A stretch of DNA of 64,000 bases from Sphingomonadales bacterium (GCA_004173185.1 SEFZ01000015.1:34577-98576), one strand, 5' to 3'; positions 52,906-62,089 are shown, numbered from the stretch's first letter. Notes: a model not told the origin generated them from the sequence alone. Translations and numbers: made by a program.

Positions 52906-54471
52906 TTAGGGCTGCTCGCCCACTGGCGCAGGATATTCGCCCATATCGGGGACGTCGTCCTGCTCCTGATCGCGCTGCAGGTTCGAGTTCCACATGCCAT
53001 AGACAAAGTAGAGCACGATGCCGCCGATCATGTACCAGACGAAGAACATCAGCACCGAGACCGGAACCGTCGTGATCAGGTAGATGCACGACAGGATGCC
53101 GAGGATCGGCGTGATCGGGTAGAACGGTACCTTGAAGCCACGCGGCAGATCCGGCGCCGAACGACGCAGGTAGATCACCGAGAGGCAGACGATCGAGAAG
53201 GCCGCCAGCGTGCCGACCGAGGTCATGTCGCCCAGCACGTTGATGTCGAAGAAGCCCGCCGCAACCGCAGTGAGGATGCCGACGACCAGCGTGTTGACCC
53301 AAGGCGTCTTGAACTTCGGATGCACGGTCGAGAAGACCTTCGGCAGCAGGCCGTCGCGCGCCATCGTGTAGAAGATGCGCGTCTGAGCATACATCAGCAC
53401 GAGGACAACCGAGGTGAGGCCGATGATCGCGCCGATCTTGATCGTCTTGGCCAGCCACGCCCATTGCGGGCCGAAGCTATCGACCACCACCGCGACCGGA
53501 TCCGGCACGTTGAGCGACTGATAGGGCACCAGCAGGGTCATGATCGATGCGACGAGCATGTAGATCACGGTGCAGACGATGAGCGAGCCGATGATGCCGA
53601 ACGGCATGTCCTTGCCCGGGTCCTTGGCTTCCTGACCTGCGGTCGAGACTGCTTCGAAGCCGATATAGGCGAAGAACACGATCGAAGCAGCGCGCATGAT
53701 GCCGTCCACGCCGAACTTGCCGTCACCCTGGTTCTCCGGGATGAACGGCACCCAATGGGCCGCCGAAAGCTCACCGAACTTCGAGAGGACGATCAGGCCG
53801 CCGACGACGATGAACGCGGTGAGCACGCTCACCTTGATCGCGACGATGACGTTGTTGACCTTCGCCGATTCGGAAACGCCGACCACCAGAAGGCATGCCA
53901 GCGCGATGCAGATCAGGAAGGCGGGGAGGTTGAAGATCGTGGTGACCGTCTGGCCGTCGACCAGCACCGGTGCGCCGTCCTTCATCAGCAGATGACCGGC
54001 GGGACCGGTAAACTGCGCAGGTATGTGAAGCCCGAAATCGCCAAGCAAACTGACGACATACCCCGCCCAGCCGACCGCGACCACCGAGGCGGCGATGCCA
54101 TATTCGAGCAGGAGCAGCACGCCCATCACCCAGGCGACGAACTCGCCCAGCGTGGTGTAGCCATAGGTATATGCCGATCCGGACACCGGAAGCGTCGAGG
54201 AAAGCTCAGCATAACAAAGGCCGGCAAAGGCGCAGACCACGCCTGCGACGACGAACGAGATAAGCACGGCCGGTCCGGCGTGCAGTGCTGCGGCGCTGCC
54301 GGTGCGGACGAAGATGCCCGCGCCGATGATGCAGCCGATGCCGAGCAGTAGTAGATTCCATTTACCCAGCGTACGTTTCAGTTCGCTGGAGGCAGTCTCG
54401 CGCTGGACCTGCGCGATTGTCTTTCGCGCAAACATGCGACCGACAATGCCCTTTTTAGGTGCTGTTGCCAT
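52906..54471 (-). CDS. amino acid permease, APC family
   Basis: A 521-residue transporter with about 12 to 14 helices. The APC core is visible at the N-terminus: a basic head (TLGKWNLLLLGIGCIIGAGIF) with the unwound GCIIGAGIF helix 1, and FAYIGFEAVSTAGQEAKDPGKDMP in helix 6 and its loop. The pattern fits the cationic amino acid transporter-like group found in many Proteobacteria. It is a single-gene unit with its own terminator. Confidence 0.9.
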   Translation of the reverse strand: MATAPKKGIVGRMFARKTIAQVQRETASSELKRTLGKWNLLLLGIGCIIGAGIFVRTGSAAALHAGPAVLISFVVAGVVCAFAGLCYAELSSTLPVSGSAYTYGYTTLGEFVAWVMGVLLLLEYGIAASVVAVGWAGYVVSLLGDFGLHIPAQFTGPAGHLLMKDGAPVLVDGQTVTTIFNLPAFLICIALACLLVVGVSESAKVNNVIVAIKVSVLTAFIVVGGLIVLSKFGELSAAHWVPFIPENQGDGKFGVDGIMRAASIVFFAYIGFEAVSTAGQEAKDPGKDMPFGIIGSLIVCTVIYMLVASIMTLLVPYQSLNVPDPVAVVVDSFGPQWAWLAKTIKIGAIIGLTSVVLVLMYAQTRIFYTMARDGLLPKVFSTVHPKFKTPWVNTLVVGILTAVAAGFFDINVLGDMTSVGTLAAFSIVCLSVIYLRRSAPDLPRGFKVPFYPITPILGILSCIYLITTVPVSVLMFFVWYMIGGIVLYFVYGMWNSNLQRDQEQDDVPDMGEYPAPVGEQP

Positions 54472-54554
54472 CTATGATCCCCCAATGGCCAGGGACAGGT
54501 CCCCAGAGTTTAGATGGCGGGGAACCTAGAGCGAAATCGAGCATGCGCAAGCCG

Positions 54555-54932
54555 TTATCGCGCGAGCATTGGCCCCAAATACTGGCCTGCGAAGATGTGC
54601 ACATGGAGATGCGGCACTTCCTGCCCGCCATGCTGGCCCACATTGGCAAGCAGGCGGTAGCCGGGCTCGACCATCCCGGCTTCGCGCGCGACATGGCCGA
54701 CGGCTCGGATGAAGCCCGCGATTTCGGCATCGGGAGCGCGCGCGGAGAAATCGTCCCACGACACATAGGCGCCCTTGGGGATCACCAGAATGTGCTGCGG
54801 CGCCTGTGGGTTGATGTCGTGAAAGGCGAGGGCGAATTCATTTTCATAGACGGTCTTGTTCGGAATCTCGCCGCGCAGGATCTTCGCGAAGATGTTGTTC
54901 GGGTCATAGGGCTGGGTGGCGTCAATCGGCAT
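54555..54932 (-). CDS. HIT (histidine triad) family protein
   Basis: A 125-residue HINT-like nucleotide phosphoramidase. The histidine triad HLHVHIF lies near the C-terminus, with the NIFAKILRGEIP start and the HILVIPKGAYVSWDDF segment typical of HINT. The ATG at 54932 overlaps the end of hisE by 11 bases; an ATG at 54950 is in frame. It is the last gene of the his operon, as in many alphaproteobacteria. Confidence 0.92.
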   Translation of the reverse strand: MPIDATQPYDPNNIFAKILRGEIPNKTVYENEFALAFHDINPQAPQHILVIPKGAYVSWDDFSARAPDAEIAGFIRAVGHVAREAGMVEPGYRLLANVGQHGGQEVPHLHVHIFAGQYLGPMLAR

Positions 54933-55239
54933 TTCGGCTGGCCTTTTCATCGATCCCGGAAGTGCCTTCGCGGCGGGCGAGTTCTGCGCGTAAATCGTCG
55001 AGCGAGATGCCGGCGTCGGCGAGCAGGACGAGCAGGTGAAAGACCAGATCGGCGGCTTCGCCGGTCAGCGCGGCCTTATCCTGCGCGACCGCGGCGATAA
55101 CGGTTTCGATCGCTTCCTCGCCAAGCTTCTCCGCGATCTTCTGGCGGCCCTTGGCGGTCAGCTTTGCAACGTAAGACGAAGCGGGATCGCCGAGGCGGCG
55201 CGCACCGATCGTCTGTTCGAGTTTGTCGAGGGTATCCAT
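54922..55239 (-). CDS. hisE: phosphoribosyl-ATP pyrophosphatase
   Basis: Second step of histidine synthesis, a MazG-like all-alpha enzyme. The 105-residue protein shows KLGEEAIETVIAAVAQDKAALTGEAADLVFHLLVLL, in shorter pieces, with the metal-binding Glu/Asp pattern E-E-x2-E and E-x2-D. The HisI function is not fused to it. It is followed by the HIT gene with overlap. Confidence 0.94.
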   Translation of the reverse strand: MDTLDKLEQTIGARRLGDPASSYVAKLTAKGRQKIAEKLGEEAIETVIAAVAQDKAALTGEAADLVFHLLVLLADAGISLDDLRAELARREGTSGIDEKASRNAD

Positions 55240-55270
55240 GGGTTCCGGCTGCTTGAGGCCGCGCGCCAAG

Positions 55271-55477
55271 TCAATCCTTGCTGGTCTTGGCCTCAGGCGT
55301 CCTGCGGAAACGCGCGCGCATCCGGCTGCGGACAAACCATAGCCCCCCGGCGGCGCAGGCGGCGAGGAGGATGTCCGAAAGCTCGGGCATCGAGCGCGAC
55401 CCGGCCACGCCGGTATGCGGCGGCTCGTCGGCCAGCGCGGGGGTGGCGAGGAGCAGGAGCGGGAGGACGTAGCGCAT
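55271..55477 (-). CDS. small exported protein with a PEP-CTERM-like tail
   Basis: A 68-residue protein placed between hisF and hisE. It has a signal peptide (about 1-16, LATPALA), a short spacer, then P-E-L, one hydrophobic helix (about 33-49) and an Arg-rich end (RSRMRARFRR). This order recalls the PEP-CTERM sorting signal recognised by exosortase, with PEL instead of PEP, but almost nothing lies between the two signals. I cannot assign a function; it may be a small membrane protein. Confidence 0.6.
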   Translation of the reverse strand: MRYVLPLLLLATPALADEPPHTGVAGSRSMPELSDILLAACAAGGLWFVRSRMRARFRRTPEAKTSKD

Positions 55478-55550
55478 AAGGAGAGGTTTAGCGGCGAAAG
55501 GTTAGCGCCCTCTTTCCGTCATCCCGGACGTGATCCGGGATGGCGGGGGA

Positions 55551-56312
55551 CTAGGCGCGAACCGGAATTCCCGCCGCTGCCAGCGCGGCGTGCGCCTGCG
55601 CGATGCTCGCTTCGCCGAAATGGAAGATCGACGCCGCGAGCACCGCCGAGGCATGGCCGTCGCGAATGCCCTGGACGAGGTGATCGAGATTGCCGACGCC
55701 GCCCGATGCCACCACCGGCACGGTCACCTGATCGGCGATGGTGCGGATCAGTTCGAGGTCATAGCCGTCGCGCGTGCCGTCGCGGTCCATCGAAGTGAGC
55801 AGGATCTCGCCCGCGCCGAGTTCAGCAAGACGCAGCGCATGGGCGACCGCGTCGATGCCGGTTTCGCGGCGACCGCCATGGGTGAAGACTTCCCAGCGAC
55901 CCGGAGCGACGCGGCGCGCATCGACCGAGGCGACGACGCATTGGCTGCCCATCCGCTCGGCGATTTCGGAGACGAGTTCAGGCCGGGAGACGGCGGCGCT
56001 ATTGACCGCGACCTTGTCCGCGCCAGCGAGGAGCAATGCGCGTGCATCCTCGACAGTGCGTACGCCACCGCCGACAGTGAGCGGCATGAAGCAGACTTCG
56101 GCGGTGCGGCGGACGACATCGACCATCGTGCCGCGGCCTTCATGGCTGGCACCGATATCGAGGAAGCAGAGCTCATCGGCACCGGCAGCGTCATAGGCGC
56201 GGGCCTGCTCGACCGGATCGCCGGCGTCGATCAGGTCGACGAAATTGACGCCCTTGACCACGCGGCCACCGGAAACGTCGAGGCAGGGGATGACGCGAGC
56301 GCGGACGGTCAT
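55551..56312 (-). CDS. hisF: imidazole glycerol phosphate synthase, cyclase subunit
   Basis: The (beta/alpha)8 cyclase subunit, 253 residues. The catalytic Asp in [14 protein letters not shown] (near 11), the central [13 protein letters not shown] strand and the Asp in [13 protein letters not shown] (near 175) are intact. It works with HisH, encoded upstream. A 112-base gap with a small repeat separates it from hisA. Confidence 0.96.
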   Translation of the reverse strand: MTVRARVIPCLDVSGGRVVKGVNFVDLIDAGDPVEQARAYDAAGADELCFLDIGASHEGRGTMVDVVRRTAEVCFMPLTVGGGVRTVEDARALLLAGADKVAVNSAAVSRPELVSEIAERMGSQCVVASVDARRVAPGRWEVFTHGGRRETGIDAVAHALRLAELGAGEILLTSMDRDGTRDGYDLELIRTIADQVTVPVVASGGVGNLDHLVQGIRDGHASAVLAASIFHFGEASIAQAHAALAAAGIPVRA

Positions 56313-56385
56313 GGGTGGTGCGCTCCCAAAACCCGCTCATGCTGCGCTTGTCGCATTGCCGCACGGTTTGCGCGATGCGGTGAAG

Positions 56386-56412
56386 CACCCTTCGACAAGC
56401 TCAGGGTGAGCC
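56386..56412. repeat. dispersed intergenic repeat copy between hisA and hisF
   Basis: CACCCT (56386-56391) and AGGGTG (56403-56408) are inverted arms around TCGACAAGCTC. The same TTCGACA...TCAGGGTG text appears at 2733-2750. Sequences of this type are scattered between genes in many proteobacteria. Confidence 0.55.
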
Positions 56413-56424
56413 GGGTTGCAATTG

Positions 56425-57159
56425 TCATCCGTTCGCCACCTGGATCGCCCAGTTCAGGTCGAGCCGCCCGTCATATAGTGCGCGGCCGGTGATGACGCCT
56501 TCGACGCCATCCTCGACATGGGGGCGGAGCGCATGGATGTCGGCGATGTCCGCCACGCCGCCGCTGGCGATCACCGGGATAGCGACTGCGCGGGCGAGCG
56601 CCACCGTCGCCTCGACATTGCAGCCCTTGAGCAATCCGTCGCGGCCGACATCGGTGAACAATAATGCCGCGACCCCGGCATCCTCGAAGCGGCGGGCGAG
56701 ATCGATCACCGATACGTCGGAGACATCGGCCCAGCCTTCGGTCGCGACCATACCGTCGCGGGCATCGACGCCGACGACGATGCGACCGGGATTGTCGCGG
56801 GCCGCGGCTTTCACCAGTTCGGGATCCTTGAGCGCTGCCGTGCCGATCACCACCCGCTCGACGCCGAGATCGAGCCAGCGGTCGATCGATTCGCGGGTAC
56901 GGATGCCGCCGCCCAGCTGGACCTTGCCACCGAAGCGCTCGAGCACCGAAGCCACTGCCGCGCCGTTCACCGATTCGCCCGCAAAGGCGCCGTCGAGATC
57001 GACCATGTGGAGCCATTCGGCGCCGGCCTGCTGAAAGGCTTCGGCCTGCGCTGCGGGATCGTCGCCATAGATGGTGGCGCGATCCATATCACCCTCGGCA
57101 AGGCGCACGACCTGACCGCCCTTGAGATCAATGGCGGGGAAGATGATCAAGGACGCCAT
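56425..57159 (-). CDS. hisA: phosphoribosylformimino-AICAR isomerase
   Basis: Fourth step of histidine synthesis, 244 residues, with a TIM barrel related to HisF. Catalytic residues are the Asp in FPAIDLKGGQVVRL (near 10) and the Asp in LFTDVGRDGLLKG. It overlaps the end of hisH by 13 bases, which is an intimate coupling. Confidence 0.96.
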   Translation of the reverse strand: MASLIIFPAIDLKGGQVVRLAEGDMDRATIYGDDPAAQAEAFQQAGAEWLHMVDLDGAFAGESVNGAAVASVLERFGGKVQLGGGIRTRESIDRWLDLGVERVVIGTAALKDPELVKAAARDNPGRIVVGVDARDGMVATEGWADVSDVSVIDLARRFEDAGVAALLFTDVGRDGLLKGCNVEATVALARAVAIPVIASGGVADIADIHALRPHVEDGVEGVITGRALYDGRLDLNWAIQVANG

Positions 57160-57749
57160 GCGAGAAACTTCTCCAGCAGCGCGATGCCGTAGCGCTGGCT
57201 CTTTTCGGGGTGAAACTGGACGCCGATCATGTTGTCGCGGCCGATCGCCGCGGTGATCGGATCGCCATGATGGGTGGTGGCCAGCACGGATTCGCCTTCA
57301 AACGCGAAACTGTGAAGGAAATAGGCCTCGCCCGCTTCGATCAGCGGATGATCGACTGCGGGGATGACGTCGTTCCAGCCCATATGCGGCACGCGGACAT
57401 CCTCGGCGGGGATGAGCTGGCGGACGACGCCGGTAATCCAGCCGAGCCCCGGATGCGAGCCCAGTTCCTCGCCGCGATCCGCCATCAATTGCATGCCGAC
57501 GCAGACGCCGAGGAAGGGCGCGGCTTCCTGACGCACGCGCTGGTCGAGCGCTTCGACCATGCCCGGAATACCGCGCAAGCCCGCCGCGCATGCACCGAAA
57601 GCGCCGACGCCGGGGAGGACGATACGGTCGGCTTTCAAAGCGACTTGCGGATCGGCGGTAACGGCAATGCCCACCGCGCCCGCAGCCTTGAGCGCGTTAT
57701 GCACCGAATGGAGATTGCCCGCGCCGTAGTCGATCAGCGCGATACTCAC
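57147..57749 (-). CDS. hisH: imidazole glycerol phosphate synthase, glutaminase subunit
   Basis: Class I glutamine amidotransferase that feeds ammonia to HisF. The 200-residue protein has the triad C83 (FLGVCVGMQ), H180 and E182 (VQFHPEKSQ). The GTG start at 57749 overlaps the stop of the upstream YciI-like gene (GTGA) and gives the normal [11 protein letters not shown] start. Confidence 0.95.
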   Translation of the reverse strand: MSIALIDYGAGNLHSVHNALKAAGAVGIAVTADPQVALKADRIVLPGVGAFGACAAGLRGIPGMVEALDQRVRQEAAPFLGVCVGMQLMADRGEELGSHPGLGWITGVVRQLIPAEDVRVPHMGWNDVIPAVDHPLIEAGEAYFLHSFAFEGESVLATTHHGDPITAAIGRDNMIGVQFHPEKSQRYGIALLEKFLAWRP

Positions 57750-58018
57750 GGCAGCAGCGACTCCAGCCCCGGCGCGACAAAGCTCGGGGTGAATTCGACA
57801 TAGGTCGCGGTGACGACGCCTTCGCTCTGATACGGATCCTGCGCGGCCCATGCTTCGACTTCGGCGCGGTCTCCGTTCGCGATCAGCACGCCGCCGCTTT
57901 CGGGCTGGCGGCCCGCCGTGACCAGACGGCCGCTGGCGAGCGATTCCTTGAGCCATGCGACATGCGCCGCGCGGTGCGGCGTGACGTCGCCCACATAGCT
58001 GAGCAGCACGATGATCAT
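57746..58018 (-). CDS. YciI-like protein inside the his operon
   Basis: A 90-residue ferredoxin-like-fold protein of the YciI/DGPF group. The start [11 protein letters not shown] and the conserved His in [12 protein letters not shown] and Asp in [10 protein letters not shown] are seen. YciI members are small enzymes or enzyme accessories with an active His-Asp pair; the substrate is unknown. It overlaps hisB by four bases (ATGA) and hisH by four (GTGA), so it is translated in step with the histidine enzymes. Confidence 0.85.
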   Translation of the reverse strand: MIIVLLSYVGDVTPHRAAHVAWLKESLASGRLVTAGRQPESGGVLIANGDRAEVEAWAAQDPYQSEGVVTATYVEFTPSFVAPGLESLLP

Positions 58019-58602
58019 AGGACGCCCTTTGTGCTGGGGATTACGCCTGCCTTGCGCGGATCGATCTCCACCGCTTCGCGCAGCGCGCGGGCCAGGCCCT
58101 TGAACGCGGATTCGGCGATGTGATGGTTGTTCGAGCCATGCAACGTCTCGACGTGGAGCGTGATTCCAGCGGCTTGCGCGAAGCTGTGGAACCAGTGTTC
58201 GAACATCTCGGTATCCATTTCGCCGAGGCGCTTCTGGCTGAACTCGGTCTTGAAGACCAGGAAGGGCCGCCCGGAAATGTCGATCGCCACGCGGGTGAGC
58301 GTTTCGTCCATCGGCGAGAGCGCGTCGGCGTAGCGGCGGATGCCGGCCTTGTCGCCCAGCGCCTTGGCGACGGCTTCGCCGATCGCGATGCCGGTATCTT
58401 CCACGGTGTGGTGCTGATCGATGTGCAGATCACCGATCGTTTTCACGTCGAGATCGATCAGCGAGTGGCGGCTGAGCTGTTCGAGCATATGATCGAAAAA
58501 GCCGATGCCGGTAGTGATATTGTACGCGCCGGTGCCGTCCAGATTGACGGTGACGTCGATCGAGGTCTCGCTGGTCTTTCGGCTGATCGTGGCAGTGCGC
58601 AT
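58015..58602 (-). CDS. hisB: imidazoleglycerol-phosphate dehydratase
   Basis: Sixth step of histidine synthesis, 195 residues. Metal-binding motifs [26 protein letters not shown] and [12 protein letters not shown] are all intact. It is monofunctional (no phosphatase domain). The ATG at 58602 has GGAG upstream. It is the first gene of the unit and faces sspB divergently across 107 bases, where the operon promoter should lie. Confidence 0.96.
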   Translation of the reverse strand: MRTATISRKTSETSIDVTVNLDGTGAYNITTGIGFFDHMLEQLSRHSLIDLDVKTIGDLHIDQHHTVEDTGIAIGEAVAKALGDKAGIRRYADALSPMDETLTRVAIDISGRPFLVFKTEFSQKRLGEMDTEMFEHWFHSFAQAAGITLHVETLHGSNNHHIAESAFKGLARALREAVEIDPRKAGVIPSTKGVL

Positions 58603-58709
58603 CAATTGCTCCTTGGCGCTCCCCATAGCGGCCACATGCAAACAAGCAAAATAGCCTTGCTTGGCCGCACTCAACTTGACCCCGGGCCGGATGCCGCTAC
58701 CCAGAACGA

Positions 58710-59195
58710 ATGACGACGACCACCGTGCCCGACAGCCTGATTCCCTATGACGAGATCGTGCAGGAGGCCCTGCGTGCGGTTGTCGGCCGGGTGCTGGGCA
58801 CTGTCGCCGCGACCCAGGCGCTGCCGGGCGGGCATCATTTCTACATCACGTTCAAGACCCATGCGCCGGGCGTCGACATTCCGCAGCGGCTGATCGAACG
58901 CTTTCCGGACGAAATGACCATCGTTCTCCAGCATCGTTTCTGGGACCTGACGGTCGATGACGAGAAATTCGCAGTGGGGCTGAGCTTCAATCAGATTCCG
59001 TCGATGCTCAACATCCCGTTCTCGGCGATCACGGGTTTCCACGATCCGGCGGTCAATTTCGAACTGCGCTTCCAGGCGCAGGAAGGCGATGTCGATCCCG
59101 AGCAGCATGACGAGGCCGAGAATGACGGGCCTACGATCAAGCCGGTGGATGACGGCTCGAACGTCGTCTCGGTGGACTTCAAGCGCAAAAAGTGA
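58710..59195 (+). CDS. sspB: ClpXP adaptor SspB, alphaproteobacterial type
   Basis: Brings ssrA-tagged and other substrates to ClpXP. The 161-residue protein has the SspB core ([28 protein letters not shown]) and, after an acidic linker, a C-terminal [11 protein letters not shown] tail that binds the ClpX N-domain. It is divergent from hisB. Confidence 0.92.
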   Translation: MTTTTVPDSLIPYDEIVQEALRAVVGRVLGTVAATQALPGGHHFYITFKTHAPGVDIPQRLIERFPDEMTIVLQHRFWDLTVDDEKFAVGLSFNQIPSMLNIPFSAITGFHDPAVNFELRFQAQEGDVDPEQHDEAENDGPTIKPVDDGSNVVSVDFKRKK

Positions 59196-59227
59196 GCGCG
59201 CGTGCCGCTCCAGGTCAGGAGTAGGCC

Positions 59228-60151
59228 GTGGCAGGCAGTCAGGATTTCGTGGCCGATCCGCGCAATGCGGGGCTGCTGGTCTATCTCGATGGCGCGCTGG
59301 TGCCGACCGAGGATGCCAAGGTTTCGATCTTCGATGCGGGCTTTGGGCTGGGTGACGGCGTGTGGGAAGGCATTCGCCTCCACAAGCGGGCGCTGCTGTT
59401 CCTCGATGCGCATCTGGATCGGCTTTATGCCGGGGCCGCGGCGATTCGGATCGATATCGGGCTGACCCGCAGCGAACTGATCGCCGAGATGAAGCGGCTG
59501 CTCGAGGCCAACACCATGACCGATGGCGGGCATTTGCGGCTGATGGTGACGCGCGGGCGCAAGCGATCGATCAATCAGGACCCCCGTCAGGCGCTGGGCA
59601 AGCCGACGATTGCGATCACGGCCGAGTTCAAGGTGAAGCCGCCCGAGACTTCCAGGGGGCTGGCGCTGCGCAGCGTGACGACGCGCACGTCGCGGCCCGA
59701 CACGTTCGACATGCGGCTCAATTCGCACAGCCGGCTCAACCTGATCCGCGCGCTGATCGAGGCGCTGGATGTGGACCCGGAGACGGATGAGGCGATCATG
59801 CTCGATCCGCATGGACAAGTCGCGAGTTGCAACGCGACCAACTTCTTCTGGGTGCGTGACGGGCGGGTCGAGACATCGACCGGCACCTATTGTTTCAACG
59901 GGATCACCCGTGACAATGTGATCGCCGCATGCCGCGCGGGGGCTGCGCCCGTGCTCGAATGCAGCGTGCCGCTGCGCCATGTGCTTGCGGCCGAGGAGGC
60001 TTTCGTGACGGGAACGATGGGCGGGATCACGCCGGTGCGCTCGATCGACGGGCATGCGATGCCGCTGGTGAACGGCCCGGTCACGCAGAAGATCGCTGCT
60101 GCTTATGAAGCGATGAAGGACGCGGACGCCGCCGCGAACCCGATCGTATGA
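59228..60151 (+). CDS. class IV aminotransferase-fold protein lacking the catalytic lysine
   Basis: A 307-residue protein with the fold of branched-chain or D-amino-acid transaminases: VSIFDAGFGLGDGVWEGI near 32-49, the arginine in the GGHLRLMVTRG strand, and the PLP-phosphate loop TGTMGGITPV near 258-267. However, the segment that normally carries the PLP lysine (around RLNSHSRLNLIRAL, 163-176) has none, and there is no lysine between 138 and about 285. The usual TEG glutamate is also replaced (ASCNATNFF). It may be a pseudoenzyme or a diverged family. The GTG start has GGAG eight bases before it. It is coupled by ATGA to the sulfotransferase-like gene. Confidence 0.85.
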   Translation: MAGSQDFVADPRNAGLLVYLDGALVPTEDAKVSIFDAGFGLGDGVWEGIRLHKRALLFLDAHLDRLYAGAAAIRIDIGLTRSELIAEMKRLLEANTMTDGGHLRLMVTRGRKRSINQDPRQALGKPTIAITAEFKVKPPETSRGLALRSVTTRTSRPDTFDMRLNSHSRLNLIRALIEALDVDPETDEAIMLDPHGQVASCNATNFFWVRDGRVETSTGTYCFNGITRDNVIAACRAGAAPVLECSVPLRHVLAAEEAFVTGTMGGITPVRSIDGHAMPLVNGPVTQKIAAAYEAMKDADAAANPIV

Positions 60152-60885
60152 CGGTGCGGATCGCGATGTGGAGTGGGCCTCGGAATATCTCGACGGCGAT
60201 GATGCGCGCGTTCGAAAATCGCGATGACACCGATGTGAGCGACGAACCCTTTTACGCGGCCTTCCTTGCCGAGACTGGCGCGATCCATCCGATGCGCGAC
60301 GAAGTGATCGCCTCGCAGCCCAATGACTGGCGCGCGGTTGCTGCCGCGATGACGGGGCCGGGCCCCGGTGGCAGTGCGGTCTGGTATCAAAAGCAGATGT
60401 GCCACCACATGCTGCCCGATTTCGGGCTCGACTGGATGGATGGCTGCACCAACGCATTCCTGATCCGCCCGCCCGAGCAGGTGTTGGCGTCGTATCTCGT
60501 CAAGCGAGTCGAGGTGACGCTCGATGATATCGGCGTGGTGCGGCAGAACGAGATATTCGATCGGGTGGCGGATCGCACGGGCAAGGCGCCGCCAGTGATA
60601 GAGGGCAGCGACGTGACCGCCGATCCGCGCCGCGCGCTGGGCGGGCTTTGCGACGCGGTTGGCATCCCGTTTTCCGAGAAGATGCTCAACTGGCCCGCCG
60701 GTCGCCGCGACAGCGACGGGGTCTGGGCACCCGCCTGGTATGATGCCGTCGAGCGCTCGACCGGTTTTGCCGCGCCCACGCGGATCGCGACGTTCGACGA
60801 TCTGCCAGACGCTCTAAAGCCCGTCGCCGAAGCCGCGCGGCCATATTACGAGCGCATGGCGCAGCATCGGCTCGCGCTTTCCTGA
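60148..60885 (+). CDS. sulfotransferase-like P-loop protein
   Basis: A 245-residue protein with an N-terminal IAMWSGPRNISTAMMRAF, the 5'-phosphosulfate-binding-like loop of the Sulfotransfer_5-type group, and a middle NAFLIRPPEQVLASYL segment like the 3'-phosphate-binding motif. It has no signal peptide, so it should be cytoplasmic. The ATG overlaps the stop of the aminotransferase-fold gene. Genes of these two types are also fused or adjacent in other organisms, as I remember, but the joint reaction is not known to me. Confidence 0.8.
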   Translation: MTVRIAMWSGPRNISTAMMRAFENRDDTDVSDEPFYAAFLAETGAIHPMRDEVIASQPNDWRAVAAAMTGPGPGGSAVWYQKQMCHHMLPDFGLDWMDGCTNAFLIRPPEQVLASYLVKRVEVTLDDIGVVRQNEIFDRVADRTGKAPPVIEGSDVTADPRRALGGLCDAVGIPFSEKMLNWPAGRRDSDGVWAPAWYDAVERSTGFAAPTRIATFDDLPDALKPVAEAARPYYERMAQHRLALS

Positions 60886-60914
60886 AAGTGCGCTTTCCTG
60901 AAAGACGGGCCGGC

Positions 60915-61652
60915 TTAAAAGTCGATCCGCACGCGGGCGAGCAGCCGATCGCCGCTGTGGCGGGCATCGGCATAAGGCGACGGCGCAAAAGCGCGCGTGT
61001 CGATATCGGTGCCGACATATTCGACGCCGAGCGTGAAGGGCGTCTGGATATAATCGAGGCCGATTCGCCAGTCGCTATAATTGCCCAGAGGACGCAGACG
61101 CGCGGCGCGCAGGGGATCGTCGGTGCTGCCGCTGCTACGGCCGATCGCGGCGGAGAGCGTGAAGGGCGAAGCGGGAATACCCGCGCTGGCACCGAGATGC
61201 AGATACAGATTGTCGCCGCCGATCGCCGATTGATCGGGCGCGTAAATGGCGCTGGCGGCGATCTGCAACGGGCCGAGCGAATAACTGCCGCTCGCGCCGA
61301 CCTCAGCATAATCGAGCCGTCCGCGCGCACCGGCGAACAGATGGGCGGTAACCTGGCCGCGCAAGCGGAATGGGCCGGCATCGGTGACGAGCCCAGCCTG
61401 TAGATCGGCGGCCATATCGGCCCCGCCGTGCCGCGCCGAATCGCGAGTGGAGACCAAGCGGGCGCTGGCTTCTACCGGCCCGCTGGAAGCGTAGACATCG
61501 GCTGCTGCCGCCATGCGGCCGTCGCTCCAGCTGAGTCCGCGGCGCTTCTCGTCGGTGGCGATCTCGACGCCGGCGCCGCGCGAATCCTGCGCAGCGGCAG
61601 GCAAAGCCGCGGTCAGCGTCAGCAAAATCGGCAAGGCGCGAAGGGCGCTCAT
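60915..61652 (-). CDS. TorF-type outer-membrane beta-barrel protein
   Basis: A 245-residue protein with a signal peptide (cleaved near AAAQ) and alternating hydrophobic strands of a small beta barrel, with a C-terminal Phe (ARVRIDF) as expected for BAM recognition. The ATDEKRRGLSWSDG start matches the TorF/TIGR02001 outer-membrane family. Substrate unknown. It overlaps the upstream periplasmic gene by four bases (ATGA). Confidence 0.8.
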   Translation of the reverse strand: MSALRALPILLTLTAALPAAAQDSRGAGVEIATDEKRRGLSWSDGRMAAAADVYASSGPVEASARLVSTRDSARHGGADMAADLQAGLVTDAGPFRLRGQVTAHLFAGARGRLDYAEVGASGSYSLGPLQIAASAIYAPDQSAIGGDNLYLHLGASAGIPASPFTLSAAIGRSSGSTDDPLRAARLRPLGNYSDWRIGLDYIQTPFTLGVEYVGTDIDTRAFAPSPYADARHSGDRLLARVRIDF

Positions 61653-62089
61653 CCTGCCGTGCCGAGTCGTTCGATCTCTGCGCGCAACTGCGCTTCGTCC
61701 GATTGCGCCATCCGCATGGCATGGCCACGCAGTTCGTCTTCGCGGCCGGCGATCTGCTTGGTCAATGCGCGATCCTGCTTGGTGTACCAGCCGGGGCGGC
61801 TGACAGTTACAACGCCGCTATCGGCGATGCTGCGCGAAAGCAACGAGCCCGAGCTGAGGCGTGCTTCGCGTTCGACGACGATGTCGGCGCGCCAGTCGCA
61901 TCGCAGGCTCGATGCCATGCCCGGCTTGGCGGGGGTGCCGACCTGGCTGCGCGAGAGCGATACGCGGCTGCGATATTGGGCATCGACGGTGCCGCTCGCA
62001 TGCTCGACCTGTGCGCGGTGCTCGAGGCTCAGGATCGGCTCTGCCGCTGTCATGGCAGCGAACAAGCCCGCTGCTAGAACAATGCTCAT
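61649..62089 (-). CDS. exported protein of unknown function, partner of the TorF-type barrel
   Basis: A 146-residue protein with a hydrophobic signal-like N-terminus (SIVLAAGLFAAMTAAE) and a beta-rich middle (SRVSLSRSQ; CDWRADIVVERE) followed by a charged helical C-terminus (EDELRGHAMRMAQSDEAQL). I do not recognise a domain. Coupling to the outer-membrane barrel gene suggests a periplasmic partner. Confidence 0.7.
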   Translation of the reverse strand: MSIVLAAGLFAAMTAAEPILSLEHRAQVEHASGTVDAQYRSRVSLSRSQVGTPAKPGMASSLRCDWRADIVVEREARLSSGSLLSRSIADSGVVTVSRPGWYTKQDRALTKQIAGREDELRGHAMRMAQSDEAQLRAEIERLGTAG

